Assembly (NCBI GenBank): GCA_013396655.1
Contig: WBMV01000787.1
Coordinates: 579,639 to 643,638 of the forward strand
From: Campylorhamphus procurvoides
Taxonomy: Eukaryota; Chordata; Aves; Passeriformes; Dendrocolaptidae
DNA length: 64,000 bases
Reading direction: 5' to 3'
Every line of letters begins with the position of its first letter. The stretch's first letter is position 1. The position numbers and the translations under genes are program-made. Below are positions 41,683 through 60,803 of this stretch, one piece after another. The notes beneath the pieces were generated by a model, which was given only the letters and a program-made list of their open reading frames with translations, was not told the DNA's origin and made no database searches.

Positions 41683-43376
41683 TGTCTGACGCTGGTACGG
41701 AGAAGTCACTTTAACATGGAAACCTCTGCCTCATCGAATTCAGGGTTTAATGTACTTGAAGCTCTGCGGTTCCTTTTACAGCTTTTTTTATTTATACATA
41801 ATTTTTTGTATAACTGCATTGAAAATGTCCTTGACTTCCCCCAAGTTCCTTCCTGCTCCCACTGTGCAGTGGATCCGTGGCAAATGGGAGGGTTTGGAAG
41901 CTGTCTCAGAGGTGTGTGTTCACCAGGTGTTGCGTGGGAGACGGCGACCTTGGGGCGATGCTGTCCCTTAGCTTCCCATTCCCATCAGCTTTCCCCACCA
42001 TTTCTCTTTGTGTAGCAAAAACATTTGCACTTACAATACACTCCTACACGCTGGATGTATTCCTGGTGTTGTTCTGAGGAAAAAAGTAAAAAAGAAAAAA
42101 AAAAAAAGAAGAAAAGCTGTTCCCTATGATACTGTATTCCTGAGTGAGCAGCTCAGGTCTGTGTTCCCCTGGGAAGGGTCTCATCATTCCGGAGTGGGAG
42201 GTGGGGAGCTGGATCTGTGCTTTGTGTAGGGGATTTCTGTGATTAATGTGAATCAAAAAGGGAAAACACATACGAATTTGCCAAAGCCATTCACCACTCC
42301 CTGTTCCCTGGGGCTGTGCCCTCCCCATGCCACCGCCAGCTCAGGGGGGCAGGCGGCTGAGTGGGGTCCCCTCTGGAGATCCCAACTGAGTGGGGTCCCC
42401 TCCAGAGACCCCAACTGAGTGGGGATCCCTCAGAACCCCCGCTGAGCAGTTCTCACTCGCGTTTGGGACATAACCAGACTGGATGAACCCCCATGTTCCA
42501 TATTCCCAGGTGGGGCTGTATCTCTATCCGTGTCACTTTTCCAACGAGCTGCTGGCATTACCACAGCCCCCGGGGTGATCATGTCCCATTTGAGCCGAGG
42601 GGTCAGGGGGATTTGCATTTGGGGTGCTGTGAGGACCCCAACCTGTTTGTCTCCACGCAAGTGATGTTGCACAACACAGATCCCTGCGGATCCGCCTCCA
42701 TCCCCACGTGCTCTGTAAGATGGACCTTTGTAGAGTTGTTATTTCTGTAGACTTTGTTTATCTGTAACAAACTTTGTAGATTCTGTGAAATGTTATTTTA
42801 ACGAAATCACTCGAGTCTTTAATAGCAAAGCATCGATATTCACCGAAGTCGGTATCGAGGAGTTTTTGGACGCTGACGCAGCCCTGACACTACAAGGAGT
42901 GTCTGATTCCACAGGGCATTACTGTATCATGACTTGATGTTGCCACATAGACTTTGAGATATCCGATATTTTGGGGGGTTTGTGTTGGCCTCTGTCCTCT
43001 TGCATAGTGTGAAGCCTGTAAAGCTGGTTCCCTGTACATAGATAGCTCCTGTCCTCTAGGTAGAGCGTATCGAGACTTGCCTGTAATATTTTAGCTTCTT
43101 ACTGACTGTGTGTGATGGTAGAACATATAATTTTTGTACATTCTATTTACTGAGATGTTGCCTTTTTTTTTATTTTATTTTATTTTATTTTACAAGTACT
43201 CTGGAATTCAGATGTGGTTTTTTTGGTTTGTTTTGTTTCGGGGGGGGATTTTTTATTTTGGTTTTCTTTTTTTTTGGAATTTTGTTTTGGTTATATTTTT
43301 TTTTCCGTGAGGATTCCTTCGGAAAGGTTTTTAATGACATTCCACTGATCTGAAATTTTTGCTTGAGGTTGACTTC

Positions 43377-43382
43377 AATAAA
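43377..43382 (+). terminator. NSD3: NSD3 poly(A) signal
   Basis: Canonical AATAAA, followed by tgttcc and then the GC-rich start of the PLPP5 promoter. It is the last poly(A) hexamer before PLPP5. Confidence 0.7.
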
Positions 43383-43399
43383 TCGTTCTGAATGTTCCA

Positions 43400-43552
43400 A
43401 CGATGAGGTGACTGAGTTCCGTCTCGCGGTGGCGGGGCTTGGGGAAGGGGGGATGTTGGATAACGGGACTCCGGGGTCCCTCCTCCGGGAAGGGAGCGGA
43501 GGATGCGCTCGCTCCGCCCCGGAGGCGGTGGCTCTTCGGGCAGGCAGTGGCC
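43400..43552 (+). promoter_or_regulatory. PLPP5: PLPP5 promoter / CpG-rich region
   Basis: A sharp rise in CpG content begins just after the NSD3 poly(A) signal and runs through PLPP5 exon 1 into its intron. No TATA box was seen. An out-of-frame ATG at 43503 means the transcript either starts after it or carries an overlapping upstream ORF. Confidence 0.65.
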
Positions 43553-46500
43553 ATGCGGCGAGCCGAGCTGGTGGCCGAGACCGCTCTGCGGGCCCTGCTC
43601 CTCGCCACCTTCGGGTGAGTGCGGGACCCCCGCCCCGGCCCGCCCCGCGCTGTCCCCGCAGCTCATTTGCCTCCTCTTGTTCCAGGGTCATGGAGTTCCT
43701 GCCGCCGTTCCAGCGCGTGGTGCAGCCGGAGGAGATGTGGCTCTATAAAAACCCCTACGTTGAGGTGGACCGCGTTCCCACAGCGCTCATGTTTGTAAGT
43801 TTGTGGGGTGGTTTGGGTTGGAAGGGACCGTAAAGATCATTTTGTCCCCTCCCACTATGGGGGATGCCGCCTTTCCACCAGGCGAGGTTTCTCCAAGCCC
43901 CACCCAACCTGGCTGTGAACAATTCCAGGGATGGAGCATCCACGGCTTCTCTGGGCAGCCGGTGTCAGTGTTTCCTGCTTTTACTTTGGGTTTTTTTCCG
44001 ATTATAAAGTCTGCCTTTAAAGCAAAGCTGCTGGCCAAAGTCTCGTACTGCAATACCTGCAGCTCCTAATGCACATTGCTGAAAGGGTGTGATGTTGTAT
44101 CCATGGGGATAAATCCCTGAAGGGAGGGGTTGGAAGGATGGAGCCAGGCTCTGTTCTGTGGAGGAGGAGGCACAAACTGAAACACGGGTATTTCCACCTG
44201 AACACAAGAATCTTTCCTGAGTGGGTGACTGAGCAGTGACACAGGTTACCTAGAGGGGAAGGTGCCTCCATCCCTGAAGACACTCAAAATCCATCTGGAC
44301 ACAAGCCTGAGTGACATTCTCTGAGGATGCTGAGCAGGGGGGGTTGGACTGGATGGCCCCCAGTGGTACCTTTCAGCCCATCCTGTGAGAATGGTACAAA
44401 CTAGATAAGGCTTCCAGTAACTTTTGTTGTGTTTGGGATTTGAAGTTTATAAACTAGTGGGGACTTTGCACTGTTGTCCATAACATGTTCCACGTCCAGA
44501 TTACCAGGAGGACAAAGATAACATAGCCCTTGCTTATCAGGGAATGCTTTCCTTGCAAGCAGCTATTTTTAGCAGAGTTTTATTATCATTTTATTGTGAA
44601 ATGCTTTCCTGAGTGCTCCAGGCTCTATGTAGGATTAGCAGGAGACAGCAGTGTGTCAGAGGGCTGGGCTCTCTCTGAGGCAGGTGTGAGGTGAGGGGCT
44701 GTAGCCCCTGGGTTGGGCAAGCCCCTGCTTTCCTGGCAAATGGCACTTGGGATTTTCTGCAAGAGGTGGGCACTAAACATTAAGGACAAAACCTTGTGGT
44801 AGCATTTGGAATCGGTGGTGTAAAGCACACGTGCCAGAATTCAGGTGGGAGCAGACTCCTTGGGAGCCTGGCAGCCCTGCCGTGGATATCCCAGGGTGAA
44901 ATCCCCCAGTGTAGTTGTGGCTGAGATGGGAATGGTGATAACTGAATCAGCAGTTCCTGTGGTTTTGCTGACAGAGCACGGGTGCTGCTGACAGGGCGCT
45001 AATGCTGGGCCTTGCAGGGAGGGGAGAGTTGAGGTGCTGTGGCTGGGGACACCCCCAGTAACCACCCAGACCAGTGCTCCCTGCCACAAGAGCTGTCTGA
45101 GAGCCCGAGGATGTGCTGGGTTCATCAGGGCCTGCTGCAAATCCAGCTGGGATAGGTTTGTTCTGATGGAGGTGCTGTTTGGAGAGGACAGTTGCTGCTT
45201 GGCTATGGGGAAGGGAAGTGTATAGACAGTCTTCTTGAGGAACTGCTGTTGTGTTTTGCTGAGAGATTAAATCTGTTTCACTGGCACCTAAAAATCTTCT
45301 TGTTTCATGCAGTTCATTGCCTTTCTGTCTCCCTTGCTGCTCATTGTGCTGGCGAGGCTGTTCATGAGTGCCGACCGTGAGGACACACGGGAAGCCTGCC
45401 TTGGTGAGCCCCTCCTTGCCCCAGAGGGTGGCAGTTTCAGCCTTGCCAGTGCCTGTATATGCCTGGCAGCTGCACTTCAGGTGTGGATGATGCTGACATG
45501 ACCCCTCTGCTCTCTCATTCAGCTGCCAGCCTTGCTCTCGCCCTGAATGGGCTTTTTACAAACGCCCTGAAGCTCGTCGTGGGGAGGTGAGAGACTCGCT
45601 GTTTCCCAGCAATGTGGTAAGGGGAGGGTAGGTGAGGCAGAGCTGCAAGAGCCAGAGCAGGGCAAGAAGCTGAATGGGACATGCTCAGCCCGGAAAGGAT
45701 GTGGGGTTTTTCTATCTGTAAAGACAATTCAGTATTAGGACAAACACTGGTGGGGAACCTGCTGTCTCCAGCCATCACTCAGGTGGGCTCATTCAGGCCT
45801 GTGCCGGGCAGGATTGATTGGCATGGGGAGTGGATGTGGGTGCTCTGTGGGTGCCCACACCAATGGCTGTGTGCTTTGTGCTTCACTTCTCTGCCCCAGA
45901 CCACGGCCTGACTTCTTCTACCGCTGCTTCCCCGACGGCCGAGCCAATGCAGAGCTGGTGTGCACGGGCGACTCCCGCAGGGTGACTGAGGGGCGCAAAA
46001 GCTTCCCCAGTGGACACGCTTCCTGTGAGTTTCCCACACCCCATGCCTGCTGTGGGGAGCAGGACCCCTGGGGACACCAGCTTGGGTTTGTTTTGGTTGT
46101 GTTCGTTGACCTCATCAGCAGCCTCAAGTTTCCCTCTGCAAAGTGATGTGGTGATAAATGTGGTCAGAAGCTGTCTGTACCCCTGGGTAGCAGCTTCTGT
46201 GATCCATCACTCCCATTCTGGTGCTTCCCTTAGGTCACAGGGGCAGGAGAGGCTCCCCTTACAGCCCTTCCACCACAGCAGGAGAGGGTGAGGGTCTGGC
46301 TGAGAGCCCTTGGCAGTGCCTGGAGCTGTTTTGAACTGATGCTCTTCTGTTCTTTTCCAGTTGCATTTGCTGGTCTTGCCTTCTCCGCCTTCTACCTGGC
46401 GGGGAAGCTGCACAGCTTCACTCCAGGCCGGGGGGCCCGGGCCCTGCGCCTCTCTGCCTTCCTCCTCCCACTCTTCCTCGCCACCCTCATTGCCATTTCC

Positions 46501-46982
46501 CGCACTTGTGACTACAAGCACCACTGGCAAGGTGGGTCAGTGTCTGCCTGCACACCTGGATGGGACGGGTGGGGCTGTGTTTCCAGAGCTGTTCAGAGCC
46601 CACAACGGCAACCTGGAGTTTTTCTTGCTCCTCTGCTGGTAATTCTGGTGCCTCCTATAGGGTACTGATGCCTTTCTCTTGTGTTTCTGAAATATATACA
46701 AGCCAAGGGGTAGGCTGCAGAACCAACTAAAAAGCTGCTGCTGGAGCATTCCATCTTCAGGGAAGCTTGGGAGGGTGAAGGGACATTAATTCTCCTCTGC
46801 TCTTGCCCACAGATGTGTTGGTTGGCTCCATCATGGGCTTGGTGCTTGCATACCTGTGCTACAGGCAGTACTACCCTCCCCTGACAGACTCCATGTGCCA
46901 CAAACCATCTCTGTCCAAGCCCAAACCACTGCCGGTGCATGAGGAGAAGCCTCCAGCCCCCAGCTTCCACCTGGACATATAG
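43553..46982 (+). CDS. PLPP5: PLPP5 (PPAPDC1B), phospholipid phosphatase 5
   Basis: Seven coding exons: 43553-43614, 43686-43794, 45313-45403, 45523-45586, 45900-46024, 46361-46531 and 46813-46982. All are GT-AG and in phase, giving 263 residues (human 264). It is a PAP2-superfamily integral membrane lipid phosphatase that dephosphorylates phosphatidate, lysophosphatidate and diacylglycerol pyrophosphate. All three catalytic motifs are intact: K104-x6-R111-P112 (KLVVGRPRP), PSGH at 145-148, and S197-R-x5-H204-x3-D208 ([12 protein letters not shown]). Several hydrophobic segments surround them, including [17 protein letters not shown] and [15 protein letters not shown]. The N-terminus [20 protein letters not shown] replaces the human alanine-rich start but matches in length. 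The C-terminal tail ([12 protein letters not shown]) is variable in the family. Poly(A) signal at 47415-47420. It starts about 170 bp after the NSD3 poly(A) signal, on the same strand. Confidence 0.95.
43797..43995 (-). mobile_element. CR1 LINE 3' fragment, inverted, at the PLPP5 exon 2 donor
   Basis: It reads as the reverse complement of the CR1 3' end: ggtttgggttggaagggacc, then gatcattttgtccc, gccacc-type and catccacggcttctctggg segments. It begins within a few bases of the splice donor of exon 2 (43795). 5'-truncated. Confidence 0.85.
44221..44395 (+). mobile_element. CR1 LINE 3' fragment in PLPP5 intron 2
   Basis: Plus-oriented, diverged CR1 tail: gaaggtgcctccatccctga, a ggggttggactggatggccc segment, and a degraded terminus with cagcccatcctgtgag. 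It is a different insertion from the inverted copy about 230 bp upstream. Confidence 0.7.
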
Positions 46983-47414
46983 TGATGGGCTCTGTCCTGC
47001 TGATCCCTGGATGCCAGGGCAGGCCAAGGCTTTGGGGAGGCTGGTCAGAAGTTGTTCCAATGAGGATAAACCCCCAGGCAGGTGTTCCCTGCAGTAATGG
47101 TGAGTTTCCTGCCCAGGGGCTTGTGTTGCTTCATTTAATCGAGTTTTGTAGGCATCCTCCACTTTGGGCCTGCTGTGAAGCAAGGGGGAGCACTTGGGGT
47201 GCCACCTTCCAGGATGACAATCCAGATGTGAAGGTCCTGAAGCAAGAACTGGGAAAATGTGACAATCCAGTATGCCCAGTCTGGTGGGAGGCCTTGTGTC
47301 CAGTCCAGGAAGCACCATTGGTCACCTCCCTACATTCCAGCTGAGCTATCCCAGCCCTTCTCCTGGGAAATGAAGTGCAGGACCTGCCTGCCTTGAGTTT
47401 TTTCTAATTTGCCA

Positions 47415-47420
47415 AATAAA
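47415..47420 (+). terminator. PLPP5: PLPP5 poly(A) signal
   Basis: AATAAA lies 433 bases after the PLPP5 stop and is followed by a T-rich stretch (ttttttt at about 47432). Confidence 0.8.
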
Positions 47421-47439
47421 GGACTTTAGTTTTTTTAAT

Positions 47440-47800
47440 GAGCTGTGGTACCAAAACTTTACTTCAAGGCCTGGGTTGTCAGTGTATAAGCCATTTCCTC
47501 TGGTGTCTGCAGGGGTTGCTGGTGGGTGCTCGTTTTGTATCTCTTTCCTTGTGGCTTTAATATGGTTGTAAGGAGATGACAGCAGAAAATGAAATTAAAC
47601 AGCACAGGTGAGGCTGTAGCAGGATGAGGCAGATGAGTCAGCAATGAAACACCACCCCATCAGCTGCAGTTTTGGCCCTCTATGACCTTGCAGCTTCAAC
47701 AGAATTACAAAAACAGCTTTCCTTTTCCCTAAAACTGCACAGGTGAATTCTTAGTCCCTCCCTCTCCCCCCAGACATGCACATACCACAATCATCTACTT
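47440..47800. other. Convergent intergenic gap between PLPP5 and DDHD2
   Basis: No gene was recognised. PLPP5 ends on the left strand and DDHD2 on the right, leaving about 350 bp between candidate cleavage sites. Confidence 0.6.
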
Positions 47801-47801
47801 A

Positions 47802-47807
47802 TTTATT
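47802..47807 (-). terminator. DDHD2: Candidate DDHD2 poly(A) signal
   Basis: TTTATT on the plus strand is AATAAA on the minus strand. It is the only canonical hexamer I found between the DDHD2 stop (49654) and PLPP5, implying a 3'UTR of about 1.85 kb (47790-49653) with no recognised gene in it. Confidence 0.55.
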
Positions 47808-49653
47808 TTGGCTTTTACTGGAAAAGACATTAAATAACATTTAAAATGTATTTAACTTTTTTCTTTCCTTTTTTTTAACAAAGTGCATAACTTAAAAAGC
47901 TGATCATTAGAGTCCCATGTTAAGACTGTTCCTTTTCCTACTCCCGTAGGAGACTTTAGCCAGCAGTAGTTCAGGTGCTGACCGAGCAGCTCGGCTGTTC
48001 CTGCAGTCAGGTAAAGAACAGCTTCTGTTCCTTGGGAGGGGAGGATGGATGGAGGCTGCAAACAAAACCCTTCCAGTAGTGCAAATAACGGACAGTGGAG
48101 GAAAAACAAACCAAGAGGCTGTGGGGAAAAAGGCTCCTTACCCCATGCAGGGCAAAAGTCAGCGGGAGGGAAAGTGGTTTGGCTCTTCTAAAGGCTGCAC
48201 AGCAACACCTCACTCACACAGCACTGGAGCCCCAGCCCAGGGGGTTTGGTGGCCACAGAGGGATCACAGGGGCTCTCTGGCCCTGTCCCCCTCAGAGCAG
48301 AGCTCCAAGGCAGCTGCAGAATGAGCTGCCTGCAGAGCTGGTGTGTCATTCCTGCCATGTCCAGACCCTGTGGATCTGGGCTCTGGCTTTGCTGGCTGTA
48401 TTTTGTACATTTAAAGCTAAAAACAACAACTGGAGCATGGGGGTGCCAGATCCTTGCTGCCACCTCACAGCCCCCAGGATGGCAGCACTGCTCTGTGTCC
48501 CTGCAGGGCACTGAGGGCTGGCTGGCCAGGCCTTCAAACTGCCTGGACACTGCTCAGGAGCAGCTGTTGTGCCCCAGCCTGGCTGGAGTTTGATGTGGAG
48601 CTGAAGCTTTCCTCTGGTACAGCTGGGCACTGGCTTGGTGAGTTGGTGGGGGGAGGCCCCTGGTTTTCCAGCACGGGCTGGGTGAGGATGGTGAGACATC
48701 ACTACCAACACAGCACAGCAGGAAGGAGCACGAACATGCCGCTCTCACAAGGTGGTTTATGGGGCACCTGCACCCTGCCCTGCATGGCCCAGGGGTGCAC
48801 AAACATGCAGCAGCAGTACAGATGAGGGTGGCTGGTGAACAGATCCTGCTGGCTCAGCAGCAGCCTGTGCCCTGGGCTTCGCCTCCTGGTCCTGCAGTCC
48901 TGGCACGGGTGCTCTGTGTTAGCAGTCAGCACTCTCCCTCGCTCCAAGGCTGCTGCAGCTCTCTCTGGGCTGCGTGTTTAAGGCTTTTCCTCCTCAAGGT
49001 CTCAGGCTGTGAGTGTCCTCACTGAGCCAGGAGCAGGGTCAGGCCCTGGGTGGGTTCTGAGCCTGGACAGCTCATCTGCTGCAGTGCTGGAGGAGCTGGT
49101 GTGGGGACTCACAGAGTGGAGGGTTAAAAGTACACGTTGCCACAGGGAGTCACCATGCAGGTTCTGTGTGTGTTCAAGCAGAAGTGTTTCCCCTTGATAG
49201 TTTTTCCCCCCGCCCCTACCCAAAATGGAGGAAAATCCATCCTTATCTCCAGGTAGCAGCAAGTACTTGGGAAGCAGCATGCAGGACACGGCAGCAGAGG
49301 AGAGAGGAAGGCAGAGAAGAGATCTGGACTTTCCTGGTGAGTACTCAGTGGAATTGGATCTAAGAAAGCAAAGGGATAACACAAAAATAGCTGCAAGTGA
49401 GGCAGCCAGAATCTGTCCAGTGCAGTCTCACGGACCCTCCTTGGTTCTCTCCTCGTGGCTGATGGTGGTGGTGTGCAGGGAAGAGAAAAGATGACAAAAG
49501 TGCTGAGAAGGCCAAATTAAAAATCTAACACAAGCTCTCTGCCTTACATAAAGGATATTGTTCCCTCAAACCAACCAGATCTCCTCAGATGTCCTAGGAA
49601 ATCACAAAAGGGTTTAGGCAAAGGTAACTTACAGCCAGAACAGCACAGGTTGG

Positions 49654-57508
<7,855 letters not shown>

Positions 57509-57633
57509 GGAGCTGCTGCTGTGCGGGGAAGGCTCCGCCGATCGCGCCCTGCGGGGACCCGGCACCGACGGCGGCACCGACGGCGGCCCCGGCACCGACG
57601 GCGGCCCCGGCCCGGCCCGGGCAGCGGCGCAGT
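57509..57633 (-). promoter_or_regulatory. DDHD2: DDHD2 CpG-rich 5' flank with short tandem repeat, ending in a gap
   Basis: Very GC-rich sequence upstream of the DDHD2 ATG (57508-57506). The unit ggcaccgacggc starts at 57561, 57573 and 57591. It stops at the N at 57634, and sequence on the far side is abruptly less GC-rich. Part of the promoter is therefore probably missing. Confidence 0.65.
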
Positions 57634-57634
57634 N

Positions 57635-59940
57635 GCAGCTCTTGCCCCCAATCTCCCTGCTCACCACCCTTGCCCAGGATCCCCGCCTGCCTTCCCTGTG
57701 CCTGCAGACCCCACTGCTGGCAGTGACCCGGGTGTGTCCGTGCCCAAGTGCCCTCACAGGCAGTGCCAGCACTGGTTGGGACTGTCCAGCCTCAGCCCCG
57801 AGCCTGGTGCGGGGCCAGGGGTGTTCTGAATCACCAGGGAGCACCTCCCTTCATGCCAGCTGAGACCCACGTGCACAGGGACAAACACTCGAGAATGGGG
57901 TGATCTGCAGCAGAAACCACGAGGCGCCGATTTAATGTTTGGTTTTCAGTCCCTGTGTGACCCTTTGGCCACGGTGGCGATTGAGAAACCCTCTGCTGAG
58001 AGCAGGTGCTGCTGGAGAAGCAATGGGCAACCCCAGAGTAAGAGCTTGGTTTCTGTAGAGATGAGCTCTGTGATAAATACAGACAGACTTTCTAATCTGG
58101 GGTTTGTGATGTGGGTGGATGCTGCAAACTAAACCAGTTGCCTGGAACTCCCATCCCAACGCTCACCTCCATCACGGCAGGGATTGGCAAGGAAAACTGA
58201 AGGGACAGGAGTGCTAAAAGCCTCAGTTCTGCAGATGGAGAGCAAACGGCTGCAAACCTCATCTATGCAGGGCCCACGCCAGTTGGTGCTGACACAGCTC
58301 CTGCCCAGAACACTGGGCAAGGACTGTGTGTGTTGGGATCATCTGCCCAGGCAGTGACCCACTTTGGTCCTGTGTGAAGGAGGCGGGGATGGATGCAGTT
58401 ACAGCAGCTGGAGTTTTCTGCAGGGTGAGGTGTGGGAGGTGTGCCCTGATCCCTTCTCCCAGCTCAGCTTAGCTTTGGGGTAACAACAAAAAACCCACTC
58501 AGGGATGCCAGAAGGTCACACGTAGCCACATAGTCCCATGGGGCTGTTCAAACCCCACCCCCTGCAATGATAACCTGCCCTTTCAGCCCACTTAGCATTC
58601 CCTCCTGCGCTTTTCACTAGGGATTTACATAACCCTCTGCCAAGGAGGCAGGGACAGGAAATATTGTTCAGGAATATGTTACCTGGATGGGTTCAGTGCC
58701 AAAGCAGCAGCCCAGCCTCCTCCTTCCCCACAGATTTTTCCTGGTTTGGATGCCACACACACATCCTTGCAGTTTTTCTCACCCTGTTCTCACCAAGTCA
58801 CCACAGCACAGGAACCTTTGTCCCATCCCCAGCGTGCTGGTGACACAGCACCCACCTGCACAGCAGATCCCTCTCTCCTGGCTCCCTGCATTGCAGTGCT
58901 GAGTGCGAGGCACCAGGATTCCTCCACACTCCTCCTCACACAGCTGGAACTTACCTGCCTCCTCTCCCTGGCAACGGAGAGGAGGGAAATGGGGATTGGA
59001 GCAGAGAGGATGCGATAAACAATGTGGGGTTGTTCCTGATGTGATTCCTGCTACTGAAACAAACATAGAAAACAGTTTCAGCAAGCTTCAGGGATTCCAG
59101 GCTGACTGCCACTGGCTCCTGGCTGCACAGGACATGGGGGAATGGTTTCCAACTGAGACAGAGCAGGTTCAGATTGAGTATTAGAAGAATTTTCTCTCTC
59201 AGAGTGGTGAGGCCCTGGCACAGAGAAGCCCAGAGAAGCTGTGGCTGCCCCATCCCTGGAATTGTTCAAGGACAGGTTGGATGGACTTGGAGCAACCTGA
59301 GACAGTGGAAGGTGTCGCTGCCCATGGCAGAGGGGCCGCAATGAGATGAGATTTAAAGTCTCTTCCAAGCCAAACCATTCTGGGATTCTGTGATTAACAC
59401 TGCCTCAGGCAGATTACAGGCTGTGAGCGTGGAATAGCTCTGCCTGGCTGCTCCCTCCTGACATGACAAAATGAAACAGCAGCTGAGTCGTTCCCAGTCC
59501 CAGCTCCCTCCCAGCTCACCCCAGGCTGACCACGTGTGATCACAGACACATCCAATGAGCTCCAAAGGTCACTCCCATGCCTGCAGCCCCGTCTGGGAAT
59601 GTGGGATCTCTGCTGGGTGCCTCCAGGACATCAGCTGCCTGTCAGCCCTCAGAGTGCATGGTCAGGGCACTGCTGGTCTCAGGTGTTGCCAAAACCCCTC
59701 CTAGACCCCTTCCAAAACTCGGCCACTGGCCCTTAGAGCACATCTGGAGGCTCCTGGAGCATCTGCACTGCCTGGGAGGCAATGAGACACCCTGGCAACC
59801 CAAACCAGTGTTCTCAGATGTTCCATTCACCCCTGACCTTGCAGAGGGACAGCCCAGCTGGAGTCTTGGTCTGAGTTACACAACCTTCCCCACCACTTCT
59901 CTTTAAAGGAAAAGAGGCTTTGAGACGTCTCAATTACAAA
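57635..59940. other. Intergenic, DDHD2 to BAG4
   Basis: About 2.3 kb with no recognised exon chain on either strand. The only clear element is the CR1 fragment at 59126-59396. Short open frames here lack recognisable domains. Confidence 0.6.
59126..59396 (+). mobile_element. CR1 LINE 3' end
   Basis: aggacatgggggaatggttt, a gtattagaagaattttctct segment, agagaagctgtggctgcccc, gacaggttggatggacttgg and the terminal ccattctgggattctgtgat match the CR1 tail in order. It is plus-oriented and intergenic. Confidence 0.9.
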
Positions 59941-59963
59941 ATAACATTTAAAACTTGTCAGGG

Positions 59964-59969
59964 TTTATT
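59964..59969 (-). terminator. BAG4: Candidate BAG4 poly(A) signal
   Basis: TTTATT on plus (AATAAA on minus), about 840 bases after the BAG4 stop. This gives a 3'UTR of about 59945-60803. Confidence 0.55.
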
Positions 59970-60479
59970 AAGTGTCACACACAGCAATGAGTCACTGAGC
60001 AGACTGTAACCAGGAGGCTGAAACAGGCTGAGCTGTTCCCTCCCTGCTGTGCAGTGGGACACAAAACTCGCAGGACGGAGAGGGACATTAAGCAGAATTT
60101 TTACTCAAGTGACCTGGAAATCACTTCCAAACACCCTGCATCTGTTCTGACATCGATCCTCTGCTTGCACCTCTCCTTTCCAGTGGCAGAACTGGGATTT
60201 CCAGTCTGTGTTCCTATGTCCACAGGGACACCCCAAACTGGCTCTTCATCTCGGAGAAGGAACAGCCCAACATGGCATGTGCCTGTAGGGTCCCTCTCTC
60301 CAGCACTTCAGTGTCGCTCCTTGAGTGCACTAAACCCAAACAACCACCACGAGGACACACAGGGTTTATGATGAGGGAGCTGAAGCTGAAATTACAGGCA
60401 GTGAGGACAAGCCCAGAGTCTTGGTTGGTGGCTGCACGTTGCAGCACCACATCTGACAAGTGTTTAAAGACTGTCTGTG

Positions 60480-60590
60480 GCTGCAGGAGGCACCTGGAGA
60501 TTGGGCCTGGTCTGGGGGATTCTGTACACAGCCCCACAGGGCTCCATCCTCGGCCCAGTTCTCTTCAACATTTTCATTAATGACTGTTGC
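60480..60590 (+). mobile_element. CR1-type reverse transcriptase fragment
   Basis: The plus frame at 60534-60586 reads PQGSILGPVLFNIFIND, a conserved motif of non-LTR LINE (CR1 family) reverse transcriptases. Only about 35 codons survive, with no flanking domain, so it is a dead relic. It lies antisense within the presumed BAG4 3'UTR. Confidence 0.85.
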
Positions 60591-60803
60591 TGCTTCAAAC
60601 CTCTCTCAGTTTGTCCTTTGACAAGTTGCTTGTCAGGGCTGGGCTTCTGTGGTGGCTTTTTGGTGGGTTTGTTTTGATTTGTTAACTCAGGGCTTATTGC
60701 TATTCCATTGTCAATAGTGCGTAGCAGAAAAGAGCTGAGATTTAACAGAATTGAAATTCTTTGGAACCACAACAACACGCTGTGTGTTGTGGCTGATGTG
60801 CTT

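Larger units (their letters stand above)
38083..43400 (+). other. NSD3: NSD3 3'UTR (about 5.3 kb)
   Basis: No splice-bounded coding chain lies between the NSD3 stop and the AATAAA at 43377-43382. Features inside: an AU-rich element ttatttatt at 38415-38423, an AT palindromic tract at 40209-40258, a guanine-quadruplex-like run at 41652-41682, an A-rich run near 42085-42115, and (ttatt)n U-rich tracts at 43164-43310 before the poly(A) signal. Earlier cleavage sites are possible. That this is one continuous UTR is inferred from the absence of another gene and the tandem position of PLPP5. Confidence 0.65.

Noticed and set aside
43503..43620. Earlier ATG as the PLPP5 start
   Set aside because: It is in a different frame from the PLPP5 protein and gives no family similarity. 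The ATG at 43553 yields the expected length and N-terminal helix.
46593..47318. 241-codon minus-strand open frame
   Set aside because: It is antisense to the last PLPP5 exon and 3'UTR. No family features were found and no splice support on that strand.
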